Position numbers and translations under genes: made by a program. From an uncultured Aquimarina sp. (lineage in GTDB: Bacteria > Bacteroidota > Bacteroidia > Flavobacteriales > Flavobacteriaceae), in the NCBI GenBank assembly GCA_947498775.1, contig CANMLL010000010.1, forward strand, positions 62,001 to 126,000: a stretch of 64,000 bases of DNA, in the 5' to 3' direction. The notes beneath the pieces were generated by a model, which saw only the letters and a list, made by a program, of their open reading frames with translations, did no database searches and was not told where the DNA came from. Positions 28,391 to 36,715 of this stretch are shown here, piece by piece (within the stretch, counting starts at the first letter, position 1; each line of letters starts with the position of its first letter).

Positions 28391-29551
28391 TTGCAGCAAA
28401 AAATATCCATTACAGCTATTTCTTCTATATCTCCGTTAGGAATTTCTACTGAAGAAATATGGAAAAAATACAAAGAAGAATCTCCTTGTATTTCTTTCAG
28501 GAGTTTTACAAATGAAAAGACCCCTGTTGCAGAACTCTCGGTTGCCGGTAAAAGTGCAATTTCTAAACTGAAGCGAGAGAATCAACACTATAATTCGTTG
28601 GATGATTCGGTTCTTTTTGGGGTTTATGCCGCCAGACAAGCTGTTAAAAATGCAAAATGGGGTAACGATCGTGATTTTGGAATCAATATAGGTTCATCAA
28701 GAGGGGCAACAGAACTTTTTGAGAAATATCATAAAGAATTTCTTTCTACCGGAAAATCTTCAACCTTAAGTTCGCCAACCACTACCCTTGGCAATATTTC
28801 ATCATGGATTGCTCATGATTTGCAAGCCAAAGGTCCAGAAATTAGCCATTCAATTACTTGTTCAACGGCATTACATGCGGTACTTAATGGAGTTGCATGG
28901 TTACAATCTGGTATGGCAGATAAATTTTTGGTAGGTGGTAGTGAAGCTCCGTTAACACCATTCACCATTGCGCAAATGAAAGCCTTAAAGATTTATGCCT
29001 CAGATACAGTATCTTTTTATCCCTGCCAGGCAATGAATCTGGATAAAAGTATAAATTCTATGTTTCTAGGAGAAGGTGCCGCAGTTGCTTGCTTAGAAAA
29101 AGGAAGTAAAAAGAATGCTTTGGCATTTATACAAGGAATTGGATATGCAACAGAGCCATTAAAACATAACATATCTATATCTACCGATGCAGACTGTTTT
29201 CAAAAATCAATGAAAATGGCATTGAAAAATACTCCTGTTCATGAGGTAGATGCTATAGTAATGCACGCTCCTGGAACAATTAAAGGAGACCTTTCAGAAT
29301 ACAATGCAATCAAAGTTGTGTTTGGAAATCATCTCCCTGCTCTAACAACCAATAAGTGGAAGATTGGCCATACGTTTGGTGCTAGTGGGATATTAAGCAT
29401 AGAGCTTGCGGTTTTAATGCTAAAACACAATGAATTGATACCGATTCCGTTTGTAGAAACAAAAATGAAATCAAAGAAAATAAACAAAGTTATGGTGAAT
29501 GCCGTTGGTTTTGGAGGCAATGCCGTGAGTGTTTTATTAGAAAGACCTTGA
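28391..29551 (+). CDS. Beta-ketoacyl synthase-like protein of the biotin region
   Basis: This thiolase-fold condensing enzyme (386 aa) has the complete Cys-His-His triad of the KAS I/II type: Cys157 (SITCSTALHAV), His292 (MHAPGT) and His327 (KIGHTFGASGI). The KAS N-terminal pattern is ISITAISSISPLGIS. Housekeeping FabF/FabB is usually longer (about 410-415) and placed with acyl carrier protein, whereas this gene stands alone between bioA and bioB. A dedicated role in building the pimeloyl chain is therefore attractive but unproven. The start is TTG: the preceding promoter leaves room for no other, and the residues right after it begin the conserved first strand. Confidence 0.82.
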   Translation: MQQKISITAISSISPLGISTEEIWKKYKEESPCISFRSFTNEKTPVAELSVAGKSAISKLKRENQHYNSLDDSVLFGVYAARQAVKNAKWGNDRDFGINIGSSRGATELFEKYHKEFLSTGKSSTLSSPTTTLGNISSWIAHDLQAKGPEISHSITCSTALHAVLNGVAWLQSGMADKFLVGGSEAPLTPFTIAQMKALKIYASDTVSFYPCQAMNLDKSINSMFLGEGAAVACLEKGSKKNALAFIQGIGYATEPLKHNISISTDADCFQKSMKMALKNTPVHEVDAIVMHAPGTIKGDLSEYNAIKVVFGNHLPALTTNKWKIGHTFGASGILSIELAVLMLKHNELIPIPFVETKMKSKKINKVMVNAVGFGGNAVSVLLERP

Positions 29552-29611
29552 AAAAACAAATAAAGGAAGAAGAAAAACAATATAAAAAACGGTTAATTTG
29601 ACGTTTCTAAG

Positions 29612-29643
29612 TTGTGTTTTTTGATTATAAACAATTACTTTTG
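29612..29643 (+). promoter_or_regulatory. bioB promoter
   Basis: TTG at 29612-29614, a 21-base spacer and TACTTTTG at 29636-29643 match the Bacteroidetes consensus; transcription would begin about 14 bases before the bioB ATG. Confidence 0.62.
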
Positions 29644-29663
29644 AATACTTACACATCTTTTTT

Positions 29664-30767
29664 ATGAGTATTATACGACACGATTGGACAAAGGAAGAAA
29701 TTTTGAAGATCTATAATAAGCCAATGATGGATCTATTATATGAAGCAGCAACAATTCATCGTCAGTTTCATGACCCAAATACGGTACAAGTATCTACGTT
29801 ATTATCTATAAAAACGGGAGGATGTCCTGAAGATTGCGGGTATTGCCCACAAGCTGCAAGATATCATACAGACATCGAAGGGAATGACCTTATGAGCGTG
29901 CAACAAGTAAAAGCTCAGGCGTTGCGAGCAAAGGCTTCAGGAAGCTCTAGAGTATGTATGGGAGCAGCCTGGCGTAATGTAAAAGATGGACAGGAATTTG
30001 AGGATGTTTTGGAAATGGTGCGCACTATCAATAAATTAGATATGGAAGTGTGTTGTACTCTTGGTATGATTACCGAAAATCAGGCACAACGCCTTGCCGA
30101 AGCGGGATTATATGCCTATAACCATAACTTGGATACCTCTGAAGAATATTATAAAGAAGTGATTTCTACCAGAGGATATGAGGATCGTTTAAAGACCATA
30201 GAGAATGTCCGTAAAACTAATGTAACTGTATGTAGTGGAGGGATTATCGGTATGGGAGAAGAGGTTGAAGATCGTGCGGGAATGTTGGTGGCATTAGCTA
30301 AACTTAATCCTCAACCAGAATCTGTGCCCATTAATGCATTGGTGGCAGTAGAAGGAACACCAATGGAAGAAGAAAAACCGGTGCCCATTTGGGATATGAT
30401 CAGAATGGTAGCTACTACTCGAATTGTAATGCCAAATACCCAGGTTAGATTATCGGCAGGAAGAACAGCAATGAACCGAGAAGGGCAAGCCATGTGTTTC
30501 TTTGCAGGAGCAAATTCTATTTTTGCAGGAGATAAACTTCTTACAACTCCAAATCCAGATGTAAATGAAGATATGGAGATGTTTAAATTATTAGGGCTAA
30601 TACCACAAAAACCTTTTGTTAAAAAAGCACAACCTGAAACCATAGAAGCTTCAGCATCAAAATTTGAACCTATGGGAGAAAAACCAAAATGGTCTAGACC
30701 AGAGCATACTATAGAAAGAAATGAAGCTGCCAAAGAGAAAGGAAAAAAAGTTGTTGCAGATAAATAA
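29664..30767 (+). CDS. bioB: Biotin synthase
   Basis: This radical-SAM enzyme inserts sulfur into dethiobiotin. The 4Fe-4S motif is CPEDCGYC (Cys54, Cys58, Cys61). The 2Fe-2S ligands lie in SSRVCMGAAWR, EVCCTLGM and TVCSGGIIGMGE, with the conserved arginine in QVRLSAGR. The final 40 residues (KPKWSRPEHTIERNEAAKEK) are a charged tail common in Flavobacteriaceae. It is followed 18 bases later by a cupin-like gene that appears to share its transcript. Confidence 0.97.
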   Translation: MSIIRHDWTKEEILKIYNKPMMDLLYEAATIHRQFHDPNTVQVSTLLSIKTGGCPEDCGYCPQAARYHTDIEGNDLMSVQQVKAQALRAKASGSSRVCMGAAWRNVKDGQEFEDVLEMVRTINKLDMEVCCTLGMITENQAQRLAEAGLYAYNHNLDTSEEYYKEVISTRGYEDRLKTIENVRKTNVTVCSGGIIGMGEEVEDRAGMLVALAKLNPQPESVPINALVAVEGTPMEEEKPVPIWDMIRMVATTRIVMPNTQVRLSAGRTAMNREGQAMCFFAGANSIFAGDKLLTTPNPDVNEDMEMFKLLGLIPQKPFVKKAQPETIEASASKFEPMGEKPKWSRPEHTIERNEAAKEKGKKVVADK

Positions 30768-30785
30768 AATACATAATAGGGATCT

Positions 30786-31688
30786 TTGACAAGTTACCGT
30801 TTTAAATTACTTTCATACTTAGTGAGATTAAATTTAGAGCAAATACCGCGTGTAACCACAATTACCAAAGAAAAATTTCTTAGGGAATATGTCGCATTGC
30901 AAAAACCTGTCGTAATTGAACAGTTGATAGAAGATTGGCCAGCATATAAAAAATGGAACTTAAGTTATATAAAAGAGATCGCCGTAGATAAAATAGTCCC
31001 TTTATATGATGATAGAATGCTAACCTCTAAGCTTAAAGTCAATCAACCTCATACTACTATGAAAATGAGTAAATACATTGATTTACTCCAAAAGGATGCG
31101 ACCAACTATCGTATTTTTCTGTATAATTTATTGAAAAAAGTACCAATACTACAAGAAGATTTTAATTATCCTGATTTAGGGTTAAAATTTATGAAAAAAA
31201 TGCCAATGCTATTTTTTGGAGGCGCAGGTTCACAAGTATTGATGCACTATGATATAGATTTGGCCAATATTTTACATTTTCATTTTCAAGGAGAGAAGCA
31301 GTGCATATTATTTGCACCATCCGAGACAAAACATTTATATAAAATACCACATGCACTCATCTCACACCAAGGAATAGATTTTGAGAATCCTGATTTTGAG
31401 AAATGGCCAGCTTTACAACATGCCAAAGGATATATTACAAATTTAAAACATGGAGAAGCTCTATATATGCCCGAAGGATATTGGCATCAGATGACCTATT
31501 TAACCCCAGGATTTTCTATGAGTATTCGATCCACTTCTAGAGGGATAAAGAATTTTTCTACTGCAGTCTATAATGTTTTTGTTATGCGTCATTTTGATAA
31601 TTTTATGCGCAAATTAAGAGGTCAAAAATGGATGGATTATAAAAATAAAGAAGCTGTACGAAGGACAAATAAAAGAAGTACCTTTTAG
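30786..31688 (+). CDS. Cupin-like (JmjC/cupin_8) dioxygenase-type protein
   Basis: The protein is 300 aa with the iron-binding facial triad of JmjC-type hydroxylases, His154-x-Asp156 (LMHYDID) and distal His234 (PEGYWHQM). The N-terminus carries the family motif FLREYVALQKPVVIEQLIEDWPA, starting near residue 31. Relatives hydroxylate protein side chains or small molecules with 2-oxoglutarate; the substrate is unknown. The start is uncertain: TTG at 30786 gives the full frame, while GTG at 30822 would give the more usual N-terminus (RLNLEQIPRV). It lies 18 bases after bioB and 11 before an AraC gene, so it probably belongs to the same transcript. Confidence 0.8.
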   Translation: MTSYRFKLLSYLVRLNLEQIPRVTTITKEKFLREYVALQKPVVIEQLIEDWPAYKKWNLSYIKEIAVDKIVPLYDDRMLTSKLKVNQPHTTMKMSKYIDLLQKDATNYRIFLYNLLKKVPILQEDFNYPDLGLKFMKKMPMLFFGGAGSQVLMHYDIDLANILHFHFQGEKQCILFAPSETKHLYKIPHALISHQGIDFENPDFEKWPALQHAKGYITNLKHGEALYMPEGYWHQMTYLTPGFSMSIRSTSRGIKNFSTAVYNVFVMRHFDNFMRKLRGQKWMDYKNKEAVRRTNKRSTF

Positions 31689-31699
31689 CATAAAAAAGA

Positions 31700-32860
31700 A
31701 TGAGTATTGTAAACCTTTTTTTACTGATTAGTGTTTCTCAAGGGTTTATTTTTGGCTTTGCAATTCTTTTTTCCCCTTTTTACAAAAGTAAAGTCAATAA
31801 TTATTTAGGATATGCTATATTAATTTTGGCTTCATTGATGCTTAATGTTTATCTTGATGCTATAGAGGTGTTTATTAAGTATCCAAAATTTAAGATTTTA
31901 TATGATATCGAATGGATATTCTTATTCCCCGTTTTTTTCTTCATTTATATTTTAAAGTCAATCAATCACGACTTAGAAAAAAGCAAGAAATTATATTGGC
32001 TATATCTACCTTTTTTATGCTCGGTTATTCTTAATGTAATTTTTAATCTAGAGTATACGTATCAATGGTTTTCATTTTCATGGGAGCATAAAGAATTGGT
32101 GTATGAACGAATTTTTGGTTTTCAAGAACTTGGATATTATTCATTCAACTTCATTATAGCCATTTGGTCTTATAGGATTCTTATAGGAAAAGAGTATCCT
32201 AATAATAAATGGTTAAAAAGATTATGCATTTGGGTATTTTCCTTAGTAACATCCTGGATTATAATAGATGTTGCCGATATGATTTTTGATATAGGATATG
32301 AAATTGGGGTATCTATGATATGCATTGGAGCATCTATCTTTATATTTTGGGTAGTGTATTATGGAATTTATACATTAAAACTTACTAATGATCAAAAAGA
32401 TATTATCAGCGAGTTTAAAAATGGCACTTTACAGGTAAATTCTTCAGAATCCCTTGATAAGAAGAAACATAAAGGTCAAGCGATTCAGGATAATTCGTTT
32501 TCAGAAAACAACATATATTTTCAAAAATTAGAAAGTTTACTAAAAAATGACTTCATCTATCGTGATCCAAATCTAAATCGAGAGATCATAGCTAATCTAT
32601 TAAATATAAGCTCGGGATACCTATCGCAGATTGTAAATGATATTACAAAAAAGAATTTTACGGCTTATATCAATTCCTATCGTGTTAAAGAAGTTAAAGA
32701 TATGATTCTTAATTCAGAGTTTGATAAATATAGCTTACTCGCCATTGGGCTGGAAGCAGGTTTTAAGTCGAAAACTACATTTTATACTTCATTCAAAAAA
32801 GAAACCGGGCTAACTCCTAGTCAGTATAAGTTTAAAAACAAAAAGGTTCCGAATTCTTAA
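31700..32860 (+). CDS. AraC-family regulator with N-terminal membrane domain
   Basis: The protein is 386 aa. The first 230 residues contain about seven hydrophobic helices (for example VNLFLLISVSQGFIFGFAI and IEWIFLFPVFFFIYIL). The C-terminal 100 residues form a double helix-turn-helix of the AraC type (NREIIANLLNISSGYLSQIVND; LAIGLEAGFKSKTTFYTSFK; GLTPSQYK). This layout is common in Bacteroidetes and implies a membrane sensor that binds DNA directly. Its targets and ligand are unknown. It ends the bioB-cupin-AraC run, with no terminator seen before it. Confidence 0.88.
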   Translation: MSIVNLFLLISVSQGFIFGFAILFSPFYKSKVNNYLGYAILILASLMLNVYLDAIEVFIKYPKFKILYDIEWIFLFPVFFFIYILKSINHDLEKSKKLYWLYLPFLCSVILNVIFNLEYTYQWFSFSWEHKELVYERIFGFQELGYYSFNFIIAIWSYRILIGKEYPNNKWLKRLCIWVFSLVTSWIIIDVADMIFDIGYEIGVSMICIGASIFIFWVVYYGIYTLKLTNDQKDIISEFKNGTLQVNSSESLDKKKHKGQAIQDNSFSENNIYFQKLESLLKNDFIYRDPNLNREIIANLLNISSGYLSQIVNDITKKNFTAYINSYRVKEVKDMILNSEFDKYSLLAIGLEAGFKSKTTFYTSFKKETGLTPSQYKFKNKKVPNS

Positions 32861-32964
32861 ATTTTAAGAATATCGAACATTGATTTTATAAGTCCTACCT
32901 AGCTTTGGCTAAAATTAAATACCCGTCAGTCTATTTGTTAATTGATAATAGTAAGTAATACTAA

Positions 32965-33049
32965 CGTCATTCCGAATTTATTTCAGAATCTCATTGCGCT
33001 CATAAACGATCAGTTATAATGAGAACCTGAAAACGAGTTCAGGTTGACG
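32965..33049. repeat. Degenerate dispersed palindrome
   Basis: Two arms of about 31 bases (from CGTCATTCCGAATT at 32965 and up to CGAGTTCAGGTTGACG at 33049) are imperfect inverse copies of one another around a loop of about 24 bases. This is the classic flavobacterial intergenic palindrome (GTCATTCCGAACT... type). It lies between AraC and the S41 gene. Confidence 0.7.
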
Positions 33050-33153
33050 ATTGTGGCATATGATATGTATGTTACGGATATTCAAATATTATTTTAATGC
33101 AACTGATAGGTTTTAATTGTCAATGAAATATAACGCCTAAAAGATAAATTCGT

Positions 33154-34563
33154 ATGTATTCGCACAATGATATTAAAATAGAAGTAATTAAAAATGTAAA
33201 ACGATGTTTTTTATTCCTATTGATGGGCTTATTTATCGCCTGTCAATCAGATGATGATGGGCCAGAGCCAGAAAAGTCTATAAATGGGTTTTGGTTGGCA
33301 GCAGACAAAGGATATATTATTGAGGTTAACAGCGATAAGAATGTATTGTATAATATAAACACTATAGGTTGTTCTATCACAGACGATAATTTTGATCCAG
33401 AAGCATCTTTTGGGATAATGCTAGATCAAGATCTAACCAACCCCAACGAATTAATTGCAATTTCAGAGCTTTCAGCATCAGATATTAAGTTTACGAGATT
33501 AGTCAATCAAAATGAATTTTGTCTTCCTGATCAAATTGCCAACACAGATGATCCAAAGATTAATTTTGATCATTTTTGGAATACATTTAATGATTATTAC
33601 GCCTTCTTTGAAACTAGAAATGTAGACTGGTCGCAATATAAGGATTTAAGAGAGCAAGTAACTTCTGATAATTTTTATGATATCCTTGAAGAGTTAGTTC
33701 TTCAATTAGAAGATGGACATGTAATTATTGATGATGAGGCTAATACTATTTTTATTGACTCTGGATTATTAAGTTTATTCGCTAGATTAAATTTAGGCCT
33801 TAGTGGAGATTTTATTATCGAATCAGGAGAAGATTATGATAAGCTTTACGGCCAAAGAATAGAAACCATAAGGTCAAAGTATTTGGGAGATGCTTTTGAA
33901 ATTGATGAAAGACAAAACCTAGCTTGGGGATTAATTAGTGATGATATTGCCTACATGAATGTTTTTTCAATGGCTGGGTATAGCAGCGAAGAAAAAAATG
34001 AATTAGCGACTCTAAACACCTTACTAGATAGGGTTTTGAATGATCTTAAAGAATCTGGAGTTTCTAAATTGATTATAGACACTAGATTTAATTTGGGAGG
34101 ATATGATATGGTATCAGTAAACATAGCTTCACGATTTGTAAATCAGGAGCGGTTGGTTTTTTCTAAGAAAGCCAAATTAGGTGATGGTTTTACAGAAAGT
34201 ACATCCATATCAGTAACTCCCAAAGGTGATTTTCAGTTCACAGGGGATATTGTATTGCTAACAAGCCCCATAACTTCTAGTGCAGCAGAGATTTTTGCGC
34301 TGTGTATGAAAGACTTGCCGTATGTGACTATCGTGGGCGAGAATACTAACGGGGTTTTTTCTGATGTTCTTATTCATGCGCTGCCAAATGGAGCATTAAT
34401 TGGATTGTCTAATGAAGTATATAGTGATGCACAAGGAGTAGTATATGAAGCTGTCGGTATTGGGCCTATTGATGAGAATAGAATCCCGTTATTTTCTAAT
34501 AGTGATTTTACTGAAGAAAAAGATGGCGGAATTGACCGGGCTATAGAAGTATTAAATAAATAA
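33154..34563 (+). CDS. S41 family peptidase lipoprotein (tricorn/CtpA-like)
   Basis: The protein is 469 aa. The signal peptide has an unusually long charged N-region and a lipobox LFIAC (Cys30), followed by a QSDDDGPEPE linker, so it is a lipoprotein. The S41 core shows FDHFWNTFNDYYAFFETR, the DGHV motif (residues 187-190, probable catalytic His189), IIDTRFNLGG and the nucleophile region SPITSSAAEIFAL (probable Ser376). No PDZ domain is evident between them. The length and the DGH motif resemble the Bacteroidetes subgroup of C-terminal-processing peptidases. The substrate is unknown. A convergent terminator with recX follows. Confidence 0.87.
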   Translation: MYSHNDIKIEVIKNVKRCFLFLLMGLFIACQSDDDGPEPEKSINGFWLAADKGYIIEVNSDKNVLYNINTIGCSITDDNFDPEASFGIMLDQDLTNPNELIAISELSASDIKFTRLVNQNEFCLPDQIANTDDPKINFDHFWNTFNDYYAFFETRNVDWSQYKDLREQVTSDNFYDILEELVLQLEDGHVIIDDEANTIFIDSGLLSLFARLNLGLSGDFIIESGEDYDKLYGQRIETIRSKYLGDAFEIDERQNLAWGLISDDIAYMNVFSMAGYSSEEKNELATLNTLLDRVLNDLKESGVSKLIIDTRFNLGGYDMVSVNIASRFVNQERLVFSKKAKLGDGFTESTSISVTPKGDFQFTGDIVLLTSPITSSAAEIFALCMKDLPYVTIVGENTNGVFSDVLIHALPNGALIGLSNEVYSDAQGVVYEAVGIGPIDENRIPLFSNSDFTEEKDGGIDRAIEVLNK

Positions 34564-34576
34564 ACACTGCAAATCA

Positions 34577-34616
34577 AAAACCTCAAAGTATGTACACGTA
34601 ATATCTTTGGGGTTTT
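34577..34616. terminator. Bidirectional terminator between the S41 gene and recX
   Basis: A 12-bp stem (AAAACCTCAAAG at 34577-34588 with CTTTGGGGTTTT at 34605-34616, one G-U pair) closes a 16-base loop and is T-flanked on both sides. The right arm overlaps the recX stop codon. Confidence 0.75.
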
Positions 34617-35094
34617 ATTTAAAAAGTTCTTTGATCTTTTCAAACACCAAATGTGTTTCCCAACCTCGATAGCGTAAATAATCTGTTAGCTTTTTACGCT
34701 TTTTATATTTGTCTGTCTCCTTAAGGCTGGCATATTTTTTTTCGGCAAGTTGATGAAATGTGTCATAGTAGTCTTTTTCTGAGATTTCTTTAAGGGCCGT
34801 TTTAATATTGTATTGAGAAATATTACGATACTTTAATTCTCGCACGATGCGTTGTTTTCCCCATTTTTTGATTCTAAATTTACCTCTGGCAAAACTTTTG
34901 GCAAAGCGTTCCTCATTCAGAAAGTTATGTTGCAGAAGATGTAAAATGATTTTTTCTCTTGCTTCTGGGATAAGTTTCATTGTTTTAAGCTTATCCTCTA
35001 CATCTTTGTGGCACCGTTCCTGGTAGGCGCAATAGAGCTCCATTTTTTTGAGGGCTTCGGTTACCGTAATAGCTTTTGGAGCGTTTTGATACAT
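34615..35094 (-). CDS. recX: Regulatory protein RecX
   Basis: RecX inhibits RecA filament extension. At 159 aa, the three-helix repeats typical of the family are visible: ALKKMELYCAYQERCHKDVEDKL, LLQHNFLNEERFAKSFARGK and KWGKQRIVRELKYRNIS, then LTDYLRYRGWETHLVFEKI. recA is not adjacent. The stop lies in the shared terminator. Confidence 0.93.
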   Translation of the reverse strand: MYQNAPKAITVTEALKKMELYCAYQERCHKDVEDKLKTMKLIPEAREKIILHLLQHNFLNEERFAKSFARGKFRIKKWGKQRIVRELKYRNISQYNIKTALKEISEKDYYDTFHQLAEKKYASLKETDKYKKRKKLTDYLRYRGWETHLVFEKIKELFK

Positions 35095-35125
35095 AAAAGC
35101 AAAGATAATAACCTTTTTTGCTTAC

Positions 35126-35602
35126 TTATGCATCCAATAGTAGCAATTTATTAGTAACCATATCTTTTTTGGCTACGCGGTTTTTCTTGAGAAATCGAAT
35201 AACTTCTTTTTCTTTTTCGGTATCCTGAACATTTTCAAGTAAGTTTTTTTTGGTAAGTTTTATCAACTCCAAGGGGGCATACTTGGTTTTGAAATAGTAG
35301 GTGTTAAATATAGTCCAGTTAGGTAGTATCCGTTTGTTTTCTTTATAGATATGCAACCAGTCATTGGATCCATTAAACTCACAAAAATTACCGTTAGGTA
35401 GTATGGTGAAGTGAAAAGGGTCGACTTCGTCGGTAGAATTAAAATCGGATGCTATAATTTGTATAAGATCCTCAATATCGATTGGATTAGAGGCATAAAA
35501 CAAAAGTGTTTCTAGTTTATGTGTGAGGTCATAGGCCTCAATTTTACTTAAACCGTCAAATTTTTTCGCGATTTTAAAGAGTAGTTTTTTTTGATCTTTC
35601 AT
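35126..35602 (-). CDS. Hypothetical protein
   Basis: I do not recognise this protein. From the ATG at 35602 (MKDQKKLLFKIAKKFDG) it has 158 residues; an upstream in-frame ATG at 35626 would add eight. It is soluble, rich in Lys, Leu and Ile, and has no signal peptide or membrane helix. The central part (FHFTILPNGNFCEFNGSNDW) could form a beta hairpin, flanked by helices. It lies just downstream, on the same strand, of the terminator that closes the small leader-peptide gene, so it is probably a separate unit reading toward recX. Confidence 0.55.
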   Translation of the reverse strand: MKDQKKLLFKIAKKFDGLSKIEAYDLTHKLETLLFYASNPIDIEDLIQIIASDFNSTDEVDPFHFTILPNGNFCEFNGSNDWLHIYKENKRILPNWTIFNTYYFKTKYAPLELIKLTKKNLLENVQDTEKEKEVIRFLKKNRVAKKDMVTNKLLLLDA

Positions 35603-35647
35603 GATTAGTTGTTTGTTAGTTAGCATAGGTATAATTCAAAATAAAAA

Positions 35648-35680
35648 TGATTCCCCTATGCTTTTATACATAAGGGAATC
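35648..35680 (-). terminator. Terminator downstream of the double-glycine peptide gene
   Basis: GATTCCC at 35648-35654 pairs with GGGAATC at 35674-35680. The stem extends through TATG/CATA after one C-A mismatch. On the minus strand the hairpin is followed by ATTTTTATTTT, as expected for termination of a transcript coming from 35987. Confidence 0.65.
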
Positions 35681-35825
35681 TGAACTCACTACACTCCGCA
35701 CTAGCGCAGAAACCTAAATACCTTTCCCCGATACGCTATTGGTCTGGCTATGTTACATTTTTCCCTATTCTTATAACTAAGTGATTATTAAACCATTTCA
35801 TTATAAGCCCAAGATTAAACCATTT

Positions 35826-35987
35826 TTAATCTAGACTAAAGAAAAAAGGATCCCAATCTTGTGGATCTCCAAGTTTAATAATTGGCAATGTATCTAATAC
35901 GTCACCTGGTTGTGGTGCTAATTGGCCTCCAAAAGTTTCTGTTAGCTCATTTGCGTTTAATGCTGTAAATGCATTTAGATTTTTCAT
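35826..35987 (-). CDS. Candidate double-glycine leader peptide
   Basis: This frame of 53 codons has not been called because of its size. The N-terminal 21 residues (MKNLNAFTALNANELTETFGG) fit the double-glycine leader pattern: Leu at -12, Glu at -8, Leu at -7 and Gly-Gly at -2/-1 relative to cleavage. The position -4 residue is Thr rather than hydrophobic, with Phe at -3. The 32-residue remainder is acidic, proline-rich and free of Cys, and ends in DPFFFSLD. Such leaders direct export by C39-peptidase ABC transporters; none is in the window. A minus-strand hairpin follows at 35648-35680. The start ATG overlaps in antisense the first ATG of the truncated AraC frame (CATG at 35985-35988), and I see no clear promoter. 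Confidence 0.5.
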   Translation of the reverse strand: MKNLNAFTALNANELTETFGGQLAPQPGDVLDTLPIIKLGDPQDWDPFFFSLD

Positions 35988-36510
35988 GGTAATATCACTA
36001 TTGTTAGTGCTAAGTCTGGGTGGTGCAGGCTATTATTATCGTAACCAACAGGTGTATAAAAAGCGATTTTTACAGTTATTGGATACCAAAAATACACCGG
36101 TAGTCACCCCTGTAAAAAAAGAAACTACCAAAGATAAAGTTGCCGTAACCATAAGCGATGAAACCCGGGATCATCTACTAACCCAATTACAACGGTTTGA
36201 GGACAGGCATGACTATCTTAAATCCAGAATCAACTCAAAAGACCTGGCCAAAAGTTTTGGGTCCAATTCTAGCTATCTGTCGATTGTAGTTAATACCTAT
36301 AAACAAAAAAGTTTTAGCCAATACATCAACGATTTGCGTATCGAGTATGTGGTAGTGCGCTTACAAACCGATACCAAATTCAGAAAATATACCATCAAAG
36401 CCATTGCGCAAGAGATCGGTTTTAACACCGCAGAAGCTTTTGCCAAAACGTTCTATAAAAATACCGGTATTTATCCTTCGTATTTTATTAAGCAGTTGGA
36501 GGGCCTCTAA
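35986..36510 (+). pseudogene. Truncated AraC-type regulator (C-terminal remnant)
   Basis: The 174 residues consist of one transmembrane helix at the very start (VISLLLVLSLGGAGYYYRNQQ), a linker, and a complete AraC-type double helix-turn-helix (INSKDLAKSFGSNSSYLSIVVN; IKAIAQEIGFNTAEAFAKTFYKNTGIYP). In Bacteroidetes this membrane helix normally follows about 300-400 residues of periplasmic tetratricopeptide repeats, and none is encoded upstream. The sequence immediately upstream belongs to the antisense leader-peptide gene. I read this as a regulator that lost its sensor half by a rearrangement with a junction near 35985. It could still make a constitutive DNA-binding fragment. Confidence 0.6.
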
Positions 36511-36534
36511 GGGCGGGGACTATACTAAAAGAAC

Positions 36535-36552
36535 CCTGAGTGTAGTCGAAGT
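36535..36552. repeat. REP-like element
   Basis: CTGAGTGTAGTCGAAGTG belongs to the same dispersed family as the copy within bioF. It follows the truncated AraC gene. Confidence 0.55.
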
Positions 36553-36715
36553 GTACAACATCGTGGGGATTTATTTTTAATTGCTCATCGAGAACTGAGC
36601 CCTTTAACAGACCCGGGACAGGCGTAGTTAAAGTGCATAATTTTCGATTACTTAACACTCACAGACTCAAAAACTCAAATACTTCACATACCGCCTCAAA
36701 CCTCACCCCCTAGAA

